Made by a program: the position numbers and the translations under genes. This document shows positions 7,876-17,704 of a DNA stretch of 64,000 bases, in pieces. The notes below the pieces were generated by a model, which was not told where the DNA came from, ran no database searches, and saw only the letters and a list, made by a program, of their open reading frames with translations. The DNA is from Pseudomonadota bacterium (GTDB lineage: Bacteria > Pseudomonadota > Gammaproteobacteria > Burkholderiales > Nitrosomonadaceae): assembly GCA_018240285.1 (NCBI GenBank), contig JAFEGA010000019.1, positions 1 through 64,000 of the forward strand. The letters run 5' to 3'. Numbering within the stretch: the stretch's first letter is position 1; every line of letters begins with the position of its first letter.

Positions 7876-10800
7876 TCATATCCACAGAGAAGCGATAACG
7901 GGATCGAGGCTTGATTCGTAAGCTGCGGGCAGGATGGTTTGGCCAAGGCTGGGCGGGGCGAAGCTCGCCATTGCATTGACCAGGGTTTCGACGTTGCTAT
8001 GTTGCAGCGTAAGACCAGCGGCAGTTTTGAATTGCTCGATGTGATAAGCACTGCCCAAGTACCAATCCTTGACGATCAGTTTGTCGGTGGTACCGATGAT
8101 GCTGATTTCCAAGTTGTTGCCGGCATGCTGAAACCAGATTTGATCCGCGGCGATGCCGGTTAAAAATTGCGCGGTGTCGATGGTATTGGCGGTGGTATCG
8201 TTTTCGATGGCCGTGTCGGTGCCTGAGCCTCGTCCAAGTTGATAGGTATCGCCGCCTTTGCTGCCGGTTAACGTGTTGTTTGCTGCATTGCCGGTCAGTA
8301 CGTTGTTGAGCGTGTTGCCCGTGGCTTGAATGGGCAGTGTACCGGTTAATGTCAGGTTCTCGATGTAATTGGGCAGTGTCAACGTTACACGTGAAATAAT
8401 GGTATCCGTACCTTCGTTGGAACGCTCGGTCAGCGTTTCGCTGGCGTTATCGACCACATAAATATCGTTGCCTGCTCCGCCAACCATCTTATCGATACCA
8501 CCTTGGCCATCCAGATAATCGTTACCGTCGTTGCCAGTGAGTGTGTTAATGGCGCTATTGCCGCTAATGAAGTTATCCAGCGCATTACCGGTGCCATTGA
8601 TATTACTCGCCCCCGTCAACATCAGGCGCTCGACATTCGCGCCGAGGGTATAACTAATGGCGCTTACTACGGTATCGAAACCTTGGCCGGCAAGCTCGGT
8701 CACGTTATCTTTGGCGGCATCGACGAAATAAGTGTCGTTGCCGTTACCGCCCGTCATGGTATCGCCCGATGCACCGCCGTCGAGCCAATCGTTACCATCG
8801 TTGCCGTTTAGGGTATCGGTATCGTAATCGCCAAGTAAAATACTGTCTTCAATGGTGCCATTAAGCGTATCTTTTGCTCCCGTGCCCATTTGAATATCGC
8901 GTAATCCCAGTACAGTTCCATCTGCCAGCATCAGCCGTTCAACCTGATACGAATTGCTTTGGAAATGATTCGGGATATTGATACGGCCGCCACCGTTGAC
9001 CAAAATATCGAGTTCATTGCCCCATCGCTGAAAGCTCAAGCCGGACAGGCCGATGTTACCTTCAAAAACAATCTTGTCATCGCTGCCACTGTCATCGTAA
9101 ATATCGAAGTAAGCGTTCGATTTGAACACATAGGTATCGTTACCCATACCACCGTGCAAATAAGCCTGCCCGAAACCGGTACCGCCCTCGCCGATCAGCA
9201 CGTCATCGCCATCCTGGCCGTACAGCAAATTGACATCGCCTGCACCGCCGTCCAGAAAATCGTTGCCGTTCCCGCCATACAACACATCGCCGCCGGCAAA
9301 ACCGTACAGTTCATCGTCTCCGCCATCGCCGTACATCACATCGGCCCAAGCGGTTCCATTCAAGATATTATTATCGGCGGTGCCGCGAATATTGAGCAGG
9401 CTGTCTTGAATCGATGTCTGGCTGCGCATAACACTGCCGTCGGCAAAAATGAACGATTCGATCAATGCCAAGTTGGTGAAATTGACGGTATTACTGCCAG
9501 CATAAATAAACAGACTGAGATTGCCATTCAAATAATCTTTGATAGTCAGTTTGTCGCCGCTTGCAGCCCGTGTCAGCACCAGATCGTTGCCGCTGCGCGA
9601 TAGCGCAAAATCCGTGGCTGTAACCGATGCATCGAAACGAACCGTATCGCTGCCTGAAGTATCGCTGATCACATCCTGTCCGCTATTGCGCGACAAGAAA
9701 TAGCTGTCATTTCCGCTTCCTCCGTTCAGCGCATCGTTCCCGCTACCGCCGTAAATGGCGTCGTCGCCGCTGCCGCCAGTTAATGTATCGTTGCCGCCTT
9801 CTCCATAAAGCACGCCGGCGGCGGAAGTGCCAAGTGTCAGTACATCATCGCCTGCGGTACCACGCAACGTATTGACCATTTGCGATATTTCCGCTGCCGT
9901 GAGGGTGCTGCCGTCGGCAAAGCGGAAAGATTCCAATTGCAACTTATAGTCGCTAAACCAATTTTTGATGGTGACAGTGTCGGTTGCGGTTACTGTGATC
10001 ACCAGATCGTTGTTGAGTTTGCTGGCTTTGATGCTGTTTGCTGTGATGCCGGAACCGAAGATCAATGTGTCGGAATAACTGTAATACCAATATCCGGATA
10101 GATAAAAAGCGCCCTCGATGATGACATCGTTACCGTCGCCAAGATTGAAATAATAGCTGTCATCACGGGAATTGCCATATAGTGTGTCGTTACCGGCTCC
10201 GCCCACGTAATAATCCGTGCTGTCGCTGCCGTAAGTCTGATCGTCGCTGCCACCGGTCAACAGGTAGCCATCCAGCACATCATCCCCATCTCCGCCGTAC
10301 AGCCAATCGGTATCTTCGCCGCCGGTTATCGTATCGTTACCGGTATCGCCATGCAGCTCATCCTCACTCACGTTACCATAGATCGTGTCATTGCCCGCCA
10401 AACCGTGAATGATGTCCCTGTAGCTGCTGCCGTTCAGCGTATCTGCCGCCGCTGTTCCGCTGGAAACAAATTGAGGGGAAACACCGGATCCCGCCTTGAT
10501 TCGAACACTATCCGTATCAAACGAATAGATAATATCGTTGTTGCTCGCAAACGTTACATTAAGCCGAGCGAGCAATCCCTCGCCGAAGACGATCGAATTC
10601 TCGTCATACCAAGGGGAAGAAGTATCGATAATGGTGTCCTGGCCGTCGCCCTGATTAAAGAGATAAATATCCGCACCCTGACCACCGTTTAGCGTATCGT
10701 TGCCGCCCAGCCCGGCAAGCGTCTCACCATAAGCATCTCCACCCTGAATGACATCGTTTGCGGCAGTTCCGGTCAACGTCAAAAAAGGCGTGGTGTGTTG

Positions 10801-13800
10801 CGCTGCCGTCAATACCGTGTTGGAATCCAGAAACCGGATGGTTTCAATTTGTTTGGACAGATTATTAAACCAGTCTTTGATCGTCACACTATCGCTACCA
10901 TTCACGTGCGTGAGTTTCAGATTCTGTCCCACCCGGGCGATTGTGATATCGGCGTCAGAGATTCCGGCGCCAAATGTCAGGCTGTCCGTCCCACCCCAAT
11001 CCTCGATCGTTTTTGCACCGTCACCTACATTGAACGTGTACTGATTGCTGAAATTGATTCCCATCTGATCCAGCGTAGCCGTCGGCCAAACCGTGCCATC
11101 CGCATCAAATATCACTTGTTGTAATCGATCATAGATATTGAGATACCAATTGATTATCGTAACGCTATCGCTGCCATTTTGGTGATGCAACACCAGATCA
11201 TTTCCGGCACGCTCAACGGTAATATCCGTGCTGGAAATATCAACGGCAAAGCGCAATGTATCGGAAGTATAGGGATCAATCCTGTCAGTGCCATCACCCA
11301 GTGCAAACAGATACGTATTGCTGCCCGCCCCACCGTGCAGAAAATCATTTCCCTTGCCGCCAACCAACGTATCGTTGCCGTCGTTGCCGCGCAGATTGTC
11401 GTTGCCATCCAATCCGATCAAGGTTTCATTCAGCACATCGCCGTAAATCACATCATCTCCCGCCGTGCCACGCAAAGTTGTCATAGCAAGATTGCCAATA
11501 GTATTACCATTCCAAATCGTGCCATCGGCAAACTCGAATTGCATCAAGCGCCACGATGAATCGAGATACCAATTGTTGATCATTACTTGATCGGCGCCGT
11601 TTACATGAAAAAGCAGCAAATGGTTGCCGGACTTTGCCACTGTTATATCGGACGGCACAATATTTTCACCAAAACGCAGCACATCGCCGCTACTGTCGCC
11701 TTCCTCCCAGATTTCATCGCGCCCGCCGCCCAGATCAAACCGGTAGACATCATCGCCGGAATTTCCCTGCAAAACATCGTTGCCTGCCCCGCCATCCAAG
11801 ACATCATTGCCTTCCTGCCCGAACAGATTGTCGTTGCCTGCATCACCCATCAACGTGTCATTGCCAAGCCCGCCTTGCAGTTCGTCATTATCATCACCGC
11901 CATTCAGGGTGTCACTGCCTTCTTGACCGAAAAGGGTGTCATCGCCGCTACCGCCGTCGAGGTTATCGTCGCCCAATCCACCTTGCAGTTGATCGGCACC
12001 GGCTTCGCCTTGCAGCGTATCTGCGCCATCCTCGCCAACCAGCACATCGCTGCCCAAGCCGCCGAGAATCCGATCATCGCCTGCATTTCCCAGTAATTGA
12101 TCGTTGCCGCCGTAGCCCTTGATCGTATCGTTGCCGGTATCGCCGTATAAAAAATCATTGCCGGTTCCGCTATAGAGATAGGTCGCCGGTTGTTGCAAAC
12201 CGGTTGCCATCCAATCGAAATTCAAACTTAAATTCACTGCATCATGCAGATTTCCACTAACCCACGACTCCAAATCGATGCTTTGCACCCCTTGATCGAA
12301 GCGAATTTGCGCATCCATGCCGTAAAGCGCGGCCTGTAAATCCAGCGTATCGCCATTTTCAAGCGTTATGCGCAATACGTTGACATCGCTTAGCCATGTG
12401 GCGCTGGATGGAGCATTGGTCAGTCCGGCTGCCGGTTCGGTCGATGCCGTCAGGGTAAAGCCGACAGGCAGATTCAGCGCACTGGTCGATAGGTTGTTTC
12501 TATCGGCCAATACAATGGTGTTTTTGCCTTCAATATCGCCGATGAAGTCGCCGTTTTCCACGCCGAGATAGGTGTCGTCGCCGGGGCCGCCGTACAGCCG
12601 GTCACTTCCGGTTCCACCGATCAACGTATCGTTGCCGTAACCGCCGGTCAATTCATCATTGCCGCCACCGCCATCCAAGACATCGTTGCCTTGATAGGGC
12701 ACGGGAATGTAATCGCCATCCCCTACAAGTTTGTCGTCACCGGTTCCCCCCAGTAGATGATCCGCTCCGCCATCGCCCCAAATCGTATCGATCCCGTCGC
12801 CGCCATCGATATAATCGGCGCCGTGCAATGCTGTATCGAGATCATGGCTGTCGCCGATCAAAACATCGTCACCTAGTTGGCCTAAAATAAAATCATTGCC
12901 GCCTTCACCGAAAACCACGTCATCGTCCGCGCCGGCATCGGCAAAATCGTTGCCACCCTGGGTGAAAATCCAGTCTTTTCCAGTACCGCTATAAATCACG
13001 TCGTTATCGCCGGTGTTGGCATCGACCGTGCTGTGTGTGGTGGGGAAGTTGTAATCGCGGCGATAAGCAGTTGAATTGTTTTCGCTCGTAACAGAACGGG
13101 TCACAAGCCAAGACGAATTTCCGGCTGTAAAATCGATATCGCCTTCGATGGTGTCGTCACCGCCCAATCCCATCAAGATGTCTTTTCCCATACCGCCCAT
13201 GAGAATGTCGTCACCCGCCTCTCCCGCGGCAATGTCATTGCTTGGGCCGCCATCCAGCAGATCGCCGCGCTGTCCATTGCCCGCCTGCGTCTCACCCAGG
13301 CCGTAGGCTTCATCGATGGTGTATTCAGCATCCGCATAAAGCCGATCGTCACCTTCCTGCCCCGCGATCAGGTCGCTGCCCGTACCGCCAAGCACCACGT
13401 CGCTGTCGAGATTGCCAAATAAGCTGTCGGTACCGCTGCCGCCCTCTAGGCGATCATTGCCGTCCTTTCCTTGGATAAAATCATCACCACCCAAACTTTG
13501 AATCAAATCATTGCCGGCACTGCCTTCAAAGTTGTCATTACGATCAGGCTCCGTTTCCGTGATGGTTTGATCAAACAAAAGCGCCTCAGGCAGTGCGTTT
13601 TCACCCAGCGTAATACCCAAAACCCCATCGTGCCAAGCCTTGATCCTTGCCCCGCTGCCATTTCCCGGCATAACCAGCAAGTCGTTCACGCCATTGCCTT
13701 TATCCTCCAATACATACTCGATGCCGTTTTTCTGATCCACCCAGCTATTGCCGAGCTTCACCCAATCTTTGTCGTCGATGCCGTTTTTTCCTTTTACTTC

Positions 13801-15105
13801 TACCGTGCCAAACCGGATCACCCCTTGACCGCCGGCGTCCCAAATCGTATCGATGCCGTCGCCTGCGCCGATACTGTAGCTATCGTTGCCGGAACCGCCT
13901 TCGAGGTAATCGTCGCCTTCGCGTGCTTTGAGCAAATCATCGCCAGCGCCACCGTACAAATGATCCTCAACCGCCGAGGCCGCCGGATTATCCGCACCAT
14001 CGGCACCGAAGAAATAACGCGGCGTCTTTCCCGACAACGCGCCTTGTGAAATTTTGTAACCGGCCGCTACATCCTCGTAATAGTCATTGATGTTTTGATA
14101 TGGATGATTGCTGCTACTAAACGCCACCGTGGCATCGAGCGGATTTTTATCTTCGATGTTGAACCAATTCTTGCGCATTAGCATCGCCAGCCGGTCTACC
14201 AAATATTGGGAAGTCAACGCGCCGCTGCCGGTTGACGGATTGAAACGCTCCAGCTCACCGTTAAGATTGAACGTACCATAGTCTGCGCCGTCGCCTTCGA
14301 GCACGTAAGGATTCAACGCTACCAAAGCAAAACGGGCAGCCAAACCCGGCTGTCCGCTGCTTTCGATTTTGGATAAGATCGTACTGGCGGATAGATCGTT
14401 AAGCATGGTGAGTTGTACATTACCAGACAGTTTTTGGAATTTGGCGCTATCCTGCAATTGATAAAGATTGCTATAAAACTGCTCGCGGTTTCCAACTTCG
14501 GTTTTTTGACCATCGGATAACGTAACTTTGCCATTATTCGGATTGAGCAAGATAGTACGTAAGCTATCCAGCGCCGATTCCAATGTCCTGCTATTCGATC
14601 CGGCAATATCTTTGGTCGAACCGAAAGCATCGATGAGTTTGCTTATTTGCTCCAAGCTTGAATTGGGCAATAATTGCGCATACATCGAATACACCGTCAG
14701 CGCATCGGTCAATAAGCCAATACTGTGATTATTATTGGATGACTCGGTTTGAATGCTGACTGATGTACCCAGTTGAAAACCCAATCCGGATATAACCGGG
14801 AAACCCTCGGAACCACGTAAATTCCAGATATTGTTGGATGCCGTGATACTAAAACCAAGCACATTACTCAGCACATCCACCAAATTTCCAACCAGACCGC
14901 CCACACCTGGTGCATTGTAGAGAGATGCATCGGTGACTTGCGCATAATTCTGCTTTACTGCTGCCGCCAAATAACCGCCCAGACTGTGTCCAGTAACGGT
15001 AAAACTTTGGCCTTGAAGTACATTGGGATCGTTTAGCCATTCGTTTAATTTCAGCTGCAGCATATTAAATTGCGGATTGAGAAATGAAGGCATCGCTGTT
15101 GCCAA
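7876..15105 (-). CDS. Giant RTX calcium-binding protein with N-terminal lipase domain (main open part)
   Basis: 2409 residues remain open. The first ~200 residues are an alpha/beta-hydrolase lipase region with the nucleophile motif GHSLGG at residues 39-44. From about residue 380 onward come many clusters of RTX nonapeptides (GGxGxDxLx, for example LYGGAGDDLLKAREGDDYLEGG). They alternate with hemolysin-type calcium-binding-related modules of the form DITVxRxGNDLVLxHxNGxDSVTIxxW. This is a type-I-secreted architecture, but no hlyB/hlyD/tolC-like genes are nearby. The natural start is at 15390 (MSAIKEYF), in the same frame; a TGA at 15184 and two local frameshifts break the link (see the fragment at 15106-15390). 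ATG 15105 is only the first ATG after the break and lacks a Shine-Dalgarno sequence, so whether functional protein is made is unknown. Confidence 0.85.
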   Translation of the reverse strand: MATAMPSFLNPQFNMLQLKLNEWLNDPNVLQGQSFTVTGHSLGGYLAAAVKQNYAQVTDASLYNAPGVGGLVGNLVDVLSNVLGFSITASNNIWNLRGSEGFPVISGLGFQLGTSVSIQTESSNNNHSIGLLTDALTVYSMYAQLLPNSSLEQISKLIDAFGSTKDIAGSNSRTLESALDSLRTILLNPNNGKVTLSDGQKTEVGNREQFYSNLYQLQDSAKFQKLSGNVQLTMLNDLSASTILSKIESSGQPGLAARFALVALNPYVLEGDGADYGTFNLNGELERFNPSTGSGALTSQYLVDRLAMLMRKNWFNIEDKNPLDATVAFSSSNHPYQNINDYYEDVAAGYKISQGALSGKTPRYFFGADGADNPAASAVEDHLYGGAGDDLLKAREGDDYLEGGSGNDSYSIGAGDGIDTIWDAGGQGVIRFGTVEVKGKNGIDDKDWVKLGNSWVDQKNGIEYVLEDKGNGVNDLLVMPGNGSGARIKAWHDGVLGITLGENALPEALLFDQTITETEPDRNDNFEGSAGNDLIQSLGGDDFIQGKDGNDRLEGGSGTDSLFGNLDSDVVLGGTGSDLIAGQEGDDRLYADAEYTIDEAYGLGETQAGNGQRGDLLDGGPSNDIAAGEAGDDILMGGMGKDILMGLGGDDTIEGDIDFTAGNSSWLVTRSVTSENNSTAYRRDYNFPTTHSTVDANTGDNDVIYSGTGKDWIFTQGGNDFADAGADDDVVFGEGGNDFILGQLGDDVLIGDSHDLDTALHGADYIDGGDGIDTIWGDGGADHLLGGTGDDKLVGDGDYIPVPYQGNDVLDGGGGNDELTGGYGNDTLIGGTGSDRLYGGPGDDTYLGVENGDFIGDIEGKNTIVLADRNNLSTSALNLPVGFTLTASTEPAAGLTNAPSSATWLSDVNVLRITLENGDTLDLQAALYGMDAQIRFDQGVQSIDLESWVSGNLHDAVNLSLNFDWMATGLQQPATYLYSGTGNDFLYGDTGNDTIKGYGGNDQLLGNAGDDRILGGLGSDVLVGEDGADTLQGEAGADQLQGGLGDDNLDGGSGDDTLFGQEGSDTLNGGDDNDELQGGLGNDTLMGDAGNDNLFGQEGNDVLDGGAGNDVLQGNSGDDVYRFDLGGGRDEIWEEGDSSGDVLRFGENIVPSDITVAKSGNHLLLFHVNGADQVMINNWYLDSSWRLMQFEFADGTIWNGNTIGNLAMTTLRGTAGDDVIYGDVLNETLIGLDGNDNLRGNDGNDTLVGGKGNDFLHGGAGSNTYLFALGDGTDRIDPYTSDTLRFAVDISSTDITVERAGNDLVLHHQNGSDSVTIINWYLNIYDRLQQVIFDADGTVWPTATLDQMGINFSNQYTFNVGDGAKTIEDWGGTDSLTFGAGISDADITIARVGQNLKLTHVNGSDSVTIKDWFNNLSKQIETIRFLDSNTVLTAAQHTTPFLTLTGTAANDVIQGGDAYGETLAGLGGNDTLNGGQGADIYLFNQGDGQDTIIDTSSPWYDENSIVFGEGLLARLNVTFASNNDIIYSFDTDSVRIKAGSGVSPQFVSSGTAAADTLNGSSYRDIIHGLAGNDTIYGNVSEDELHGDTGNDTITGGEDTDWLYGGDGDDVLDGYLLTGGSDDQTYGSDSTDYYVGGAGNDTLYGNSRDDSYYFNLGDGNDVIIEGAFYLSGYWYYSYSDTLIFGSGITANSIKASKLNNDLVITVTATDTVTIKNWFSDYKLQLESFRFADGSTLTAAEISQMVNTLRGTAGDDVLTLGTSAAGVLYGEGGNDTLTGGSGDDAIYGGSGNDALNGGSGNDSYFLSRNSGQDVISDTSGSDTVRFDASVTATDFALSRSGNDLVLTRAASGDKLTIKDYLNGNLSLFIYAGSNTVNFTNLALIESFIFADGSVMRSQTSIQDSLLNIRGTADNNILNGTAWADVMYGDGGDDELYGFAGGDVLYGGNGNDFLDGGAGDVNLLYGQDGDDVLIGEGGTGFGQAYLHGGMGNDTYVFKSNAYFDIYDDSGSDDKIVFEGNIGLSGLSFQRWGNELDILVNGGGRINIPNHFQSNSYQVERLMLADGTVLGLRDIQMGTGAKDTLNGTIEDSILLGDYDTDTLNGNDGNDWLDGGASGDTMTGGNGNDTYFVDAAKDNVTELAGQGFDTVVSAISYTLGANVERLMLTGASNINGTGNALDNFISGNSAINTLTGNDGNDYLDGQGGIDKMVGGAGNDIYVVDNASETLTERSNEGTDTIISRVTLTLPNYIENLTLTGTLPIQATGNTLNNVLTGNAANNTLTGSKGGDTYQLGRGSGTDTAIENDTTANTIDTAQFLTGIAADQIWFQHAGNNLEISIIGTTDKLIVKDWYLGSAYHIEQFKTAAGLTLQHSNVETLVNAMASFAPPSLGQTILPAAYESSLDPVIASLWI
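8383..8398. promoter_or_regulatory. Degenerate parS-like sequence inside the RTX gene
   Basis: CGTTACACGTGAAATA matches 14 of 16 positions of the parS consensus, counting the tolerated variable position as a match. It keeps the central CACGTG but breaks symmetry at the outer bases. It lies 6.2 kb from the strong parS. It may be coincidental within a repetitive coding region. Confidence 0.25.
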
Positions 15106-15390
15106 AATCCCATCCGCTAATAAATCCTTGGCTTCAAGTTCAGTGCCACGAATTGCGAGGTATTTTGCGCCCCCTCTTTGGCTTCAAAAACCGTGGCGGA
15201 AACAGCCAGTGAGTGGATCATTAAATTGAGCGGCTACTTGCCATTTTTCTACGAATGCGGTGGCTTGAGAGGGAGACATGTCGGCACCGATTCTGGTCAG
15301 TTCTTCAACTTCTATAGTGTTACCAGAGAACGTGCCATAAGCCGCCTGTGCTAATTCTGCTTGTAAAAAATATTCTTTGATAGCACTCAT
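15106..15390 (-). pseudogene. Frameshifted N-terminal segment of the RTX lipase
   Basis: From ATG 15390 the frame reads MSAIKEYFLQAELAQAAYG, a typical start of RTX lipases, and runs to a TGA at 15184-15186. Reading one frame over between about 15170 and 15205 gives VSATVFEAKEG, and the original frame then resumes as GAKYLAIRGTELEAKD into the 15105 ORF. So an apparent one-base insertion near 15205 is compensated by a one-base loss in a run of five C at 15170-15174. The start overlaps the stop of the upstream gene (ATGA), which supports 15390 as the real start. The break is either a real inactivation or a sequence error. Confidence 0.75.
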
Positions 15391-15878
15391 TTTCCGATCT
15401 CTCTTGTTGATTGAATAAAGACTTTTTGCATTAACTTGCCAGAACTTGCTTCTTGAGCACTAGGACATCGATGCGATGAAGCCACCCAAGGACCGGGCAA
15501 ATCTCCCCCGATTCGACTGTATAAAACAAACTCCCCCAGTAATTTCATATCCGATTTGCGAATAATCTTGACGTGATCACGCCCCATGACTGATTCTTGA
15601 GGCCCTTCACTACTTGGATTTCCTTTTTTGTAATCATAGATATCCCACTTAAAGATATACTCAGGCCCCAATGCATTCTCTCTCTGAGTGGGCTTATAAA
15701 AATTAATCTCACCACGCTCATTGAACTTATCAGTCGGCAATGTCACCGTCTCGTACACCTTAATCCCCCCATCGATAGCGCAGAGCCGATCCACTTCCCG
15801 ATCCAGCCGAGCCTTTTCTGAAAAGAACATGGCATAAACAGTGATCGAAATCAGTAAAACGAAAATAATCTTTTTCAT
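15387..15878 (-). CDS. Unknown small membrane-anchored or secreted protein coupled to the RTX gene
   Basis: About 163 residues starting MKKIIFVLLISITVYAMFF, an N-terminal hydrophobic anchor or uncleaved signal. AGGAG lies ten bases before ATG 15878. The rest is soluble, with several Tyr/Phe residues and a pair of Cys (LCAIDGG, HRCPS) that could form a disulfide outside the cytoplasm. No family was recognised. Its stop overlaps the RTX start by four bases, so the two are co-translated. A partner role (chaperone or immunity-like) is conceivable but unsupported. Confidence 0.7.
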   Translation of the reverse strand: MKKIIFVLLISITVYAMFFSEKARLDREVDRLCAIDGGIKVYETVTLPTDKFNERGEINFYKPTQRENALGPEYIFKWDIYDYKKGNPSSEGPQESVMGRDHVKIIRKSDMKLLGEFVLYSRIGGDLPGPWVASSHRCPSAQEASSGKLMQKVFIQSTREIGK

Positions 15879-16189
15879 ACAATCATCGCTCCTCAAGATA
15901 GCGGGATTACTTATAGGTGATTGATCTTTTTCTCAGGCAGACAGCACAGGATTGGTTAATGATAGATCGATATGTTTGTTGATAAATCATGAACAATCCG
16001 GCTTTTCCGGTTATTTCTGTTGACAGCTTGCTCTACAGCCTGCGGGTTTTCCGTTATGATTGGTGCAATTAATGAATCTTAGCCATTGTCATGGATAAAA
16101 ATTTTGCAGGACAGAACCTGAATCAGCGTTTCCATCGAGGATCGGGAAGAAAACCCCCAGTCATTGTCATTTGATTCAAGGAAAGCGGA

Positions 16190-17704
16190 ATGGCACGTTT
16201 TAAAAATGATCTTTTCATCAGTTACTCGCACATCGACAATCAGCCGATCAGGCCAGAAGATAAAGGCTGGATCAGCCGTTTTCATGCTTCGCTCGAGGCG
16301 CTGCTCAGCATGCGTTTGGGGCAGACGGCGAAAATCTGGCGCGACGATAAACTGCAAGGAAACGACATATTTTCCGATGAAATTATCCAGCAATTCGCTC
16401 ATACCGCAGTATTTCTATCCATCCTGACACCGCGCTACCTCAAATCCGAATGGTGCACCCGCGAAGTCCGCGAATTTTGCGAGCAGGCAAAGCAAAGCGG
16501 TGGCGTCGTTATCGATAATAAGGCCCGCGTCTTCAAAATCGTGAAAACACCGGTCGATGCCCAGGAATTTTTGCCACCGGCGATAAAAGATATTCTCGGC
16601 TATGAATTTTTCAGTTTGGAAGACGGTACGCCGCTCGAACTGGATCCGGCTTACGGCGACAAGTTTGCCCAGGATTTCAATCGCAAGGTGGGCAAACTGG
16701 CGTGGGATATTTCGCAACTGCTGAAACAATTGGCAACCGATGCGGAAGCCAGCGATAAGGAAGCCGACACACCGGCAGCGCCCAAGCCAACGGTCTATTT
16801 GGCGGAATGCAGCTACGACCGGAAAGAAATCAGGGAAATACTGGAGAGCGATTTGCGCTGTCATGGCTACACGGTATTGCCGGATCAGCAGCTGCCGCGC
16901 GATGAGGCAGGTTATGTCGCGGCGGTTGAGGCGCTATTGGCCCGCAGCAAATTTTCCATCCATCTGATAGGAGAAAGCTACGGCGCGGTGCCCGATGGAC
17001 TCAGCCAGAAATCCGTGGTCGTTCTGCAAAACGAAGTTGCGGTCAATAAGAGTAAAAACAGCGCATTTCCCCGCATCATCTGGTTGCCCGAGGGAACTTC
17101 CTCCTCGCAAATATCGCAGCATTTGTTTATCGAGGCGCTGCACCAAGATGCTGAGGTGCAGTTTGGCGCCGATCTGATCACGGGCGATCTCGAAGCACTG
17201 AAAGCTTCAATCCATGCCACGCTGAAGAAACTGGAGCAGCCGGAGCCGATGCTGCATGAAATTCAAGCGGATGCCGCCAATGCCACGCAACTGATCTATC
17301 TGATCTGTAACGAGAAAGATCGCAAAGCGACGATTCCCATCCGCAAGTATTTGCGCGAACAGGGGTGCGAAGTCTTTTTGCCGGCCTTTGAAGGCGATGC
17401 CACGACAGTGCGTGAAGCACACCGGCAGCTCATGAGCAATTGCGATGCTGTCATCCTTTTTTATGGATCCGGGAGTGAAGCCTGGAAGCGCACGATCGAT
17501 AGCGAGCTGAAAAAAATGCCGGGCTACCGCAACGGCAAACCGCTGCTGGCATGCTTTACTTATTTGGCCGAACCCGTCACGGTGGATAAAGAAGATCTCA
17601 TCGATATGGAAGAACCGCATCTGATTAACGGGATAGCGGGCTTTTCTGAAACGGAAATGGCGGCTTTTCTGCACGCCATGCAGCCGGGCGGAGCAAAGCC
17701 ATGA
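16190..17704 (+). CDS. TIR-domain protein with two further TIR-like domains
   Basis: A 504-residue protein with three alpha/beta units. Residues 5-140 are a TIR domain: DLFISYSHID opens strand A and IWRDDKLQGND follows. SEWCTREVREF carries Glu92 in the position of the NAD-hydrolysing glutamate of catalytic TIRs. Residues ~200-348 (TVYLAECSYDRKEIRE, CHGYTVLPD, RSKFSIHLIGESYG) and ~367-496 (LIYLICNEKDRKATIPI, GCEVFLPAF, NCDAVILFYGSGSEAW) look like divergent TIR or flavodoxin-like repeats without the WCxxE motif. The gene overlaps the following nSTAND-WD40 gene by four bases (ATGA). TIR plus STAND pairs are known in prokaryotic conflict systems; the specific role here is inferred. Confidence 0.85.
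   Translation: MARFKNDLFISYSHIDNQPIRPEDKGWISRFHASLEALLSMRLGQTAKIWRDDKLQGNDIFSDEIIQQFAHTAVFLSILTPRYLKSEWCTREVREFCEQAKQSGGVVIDNKARVFKIVKTPVDAQEFLPPAIKDILGYEFFSLEDGTPLELDPAYGDKFAQDFNRKVGKLAWDISQLLKQLATDAEASDKEADTPAAPKPTVYLAECSYDRKEIREILESDLRCHGYTVLPDQQLPRDEAGYVAAVEALLARSKFSIHLIGESYGAVPDGLSQKSVVVLQNEVAVNKSKNSAFPRIIWLPEGTSSSQISQHLFIEALHQDAEVQFGADLITGDLEALKASIHATLKKLEQPEPMLHEIQADAANATQLIYLICNEKDRKATIPIRKYLREQGCEVFLPAFEGDATTVREAHRQLMSNCDAVILFYGSGSEAWKRTIDSELKKMPGYRNGKPLLACFTYLAEPVTVDKEDLIDMEEPHLINGIAGFSETEMAAFLHAMQPGGAKP

Noticed and set aside
8959..9603. Several long open frames on the plus strand across 8-14 kb
   Set aside because: They are the complement of the RTX repeats, which lack stops in other frames because of biased, repeated codons; no ribosome-binding sites or sensible protein folds.
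8000..14000. Direct repeats in the RTX gene as a mobile or array element
   Set aside because: They follow the nonapeptide code GGxGxDxLx in frame and are explained by the protein.
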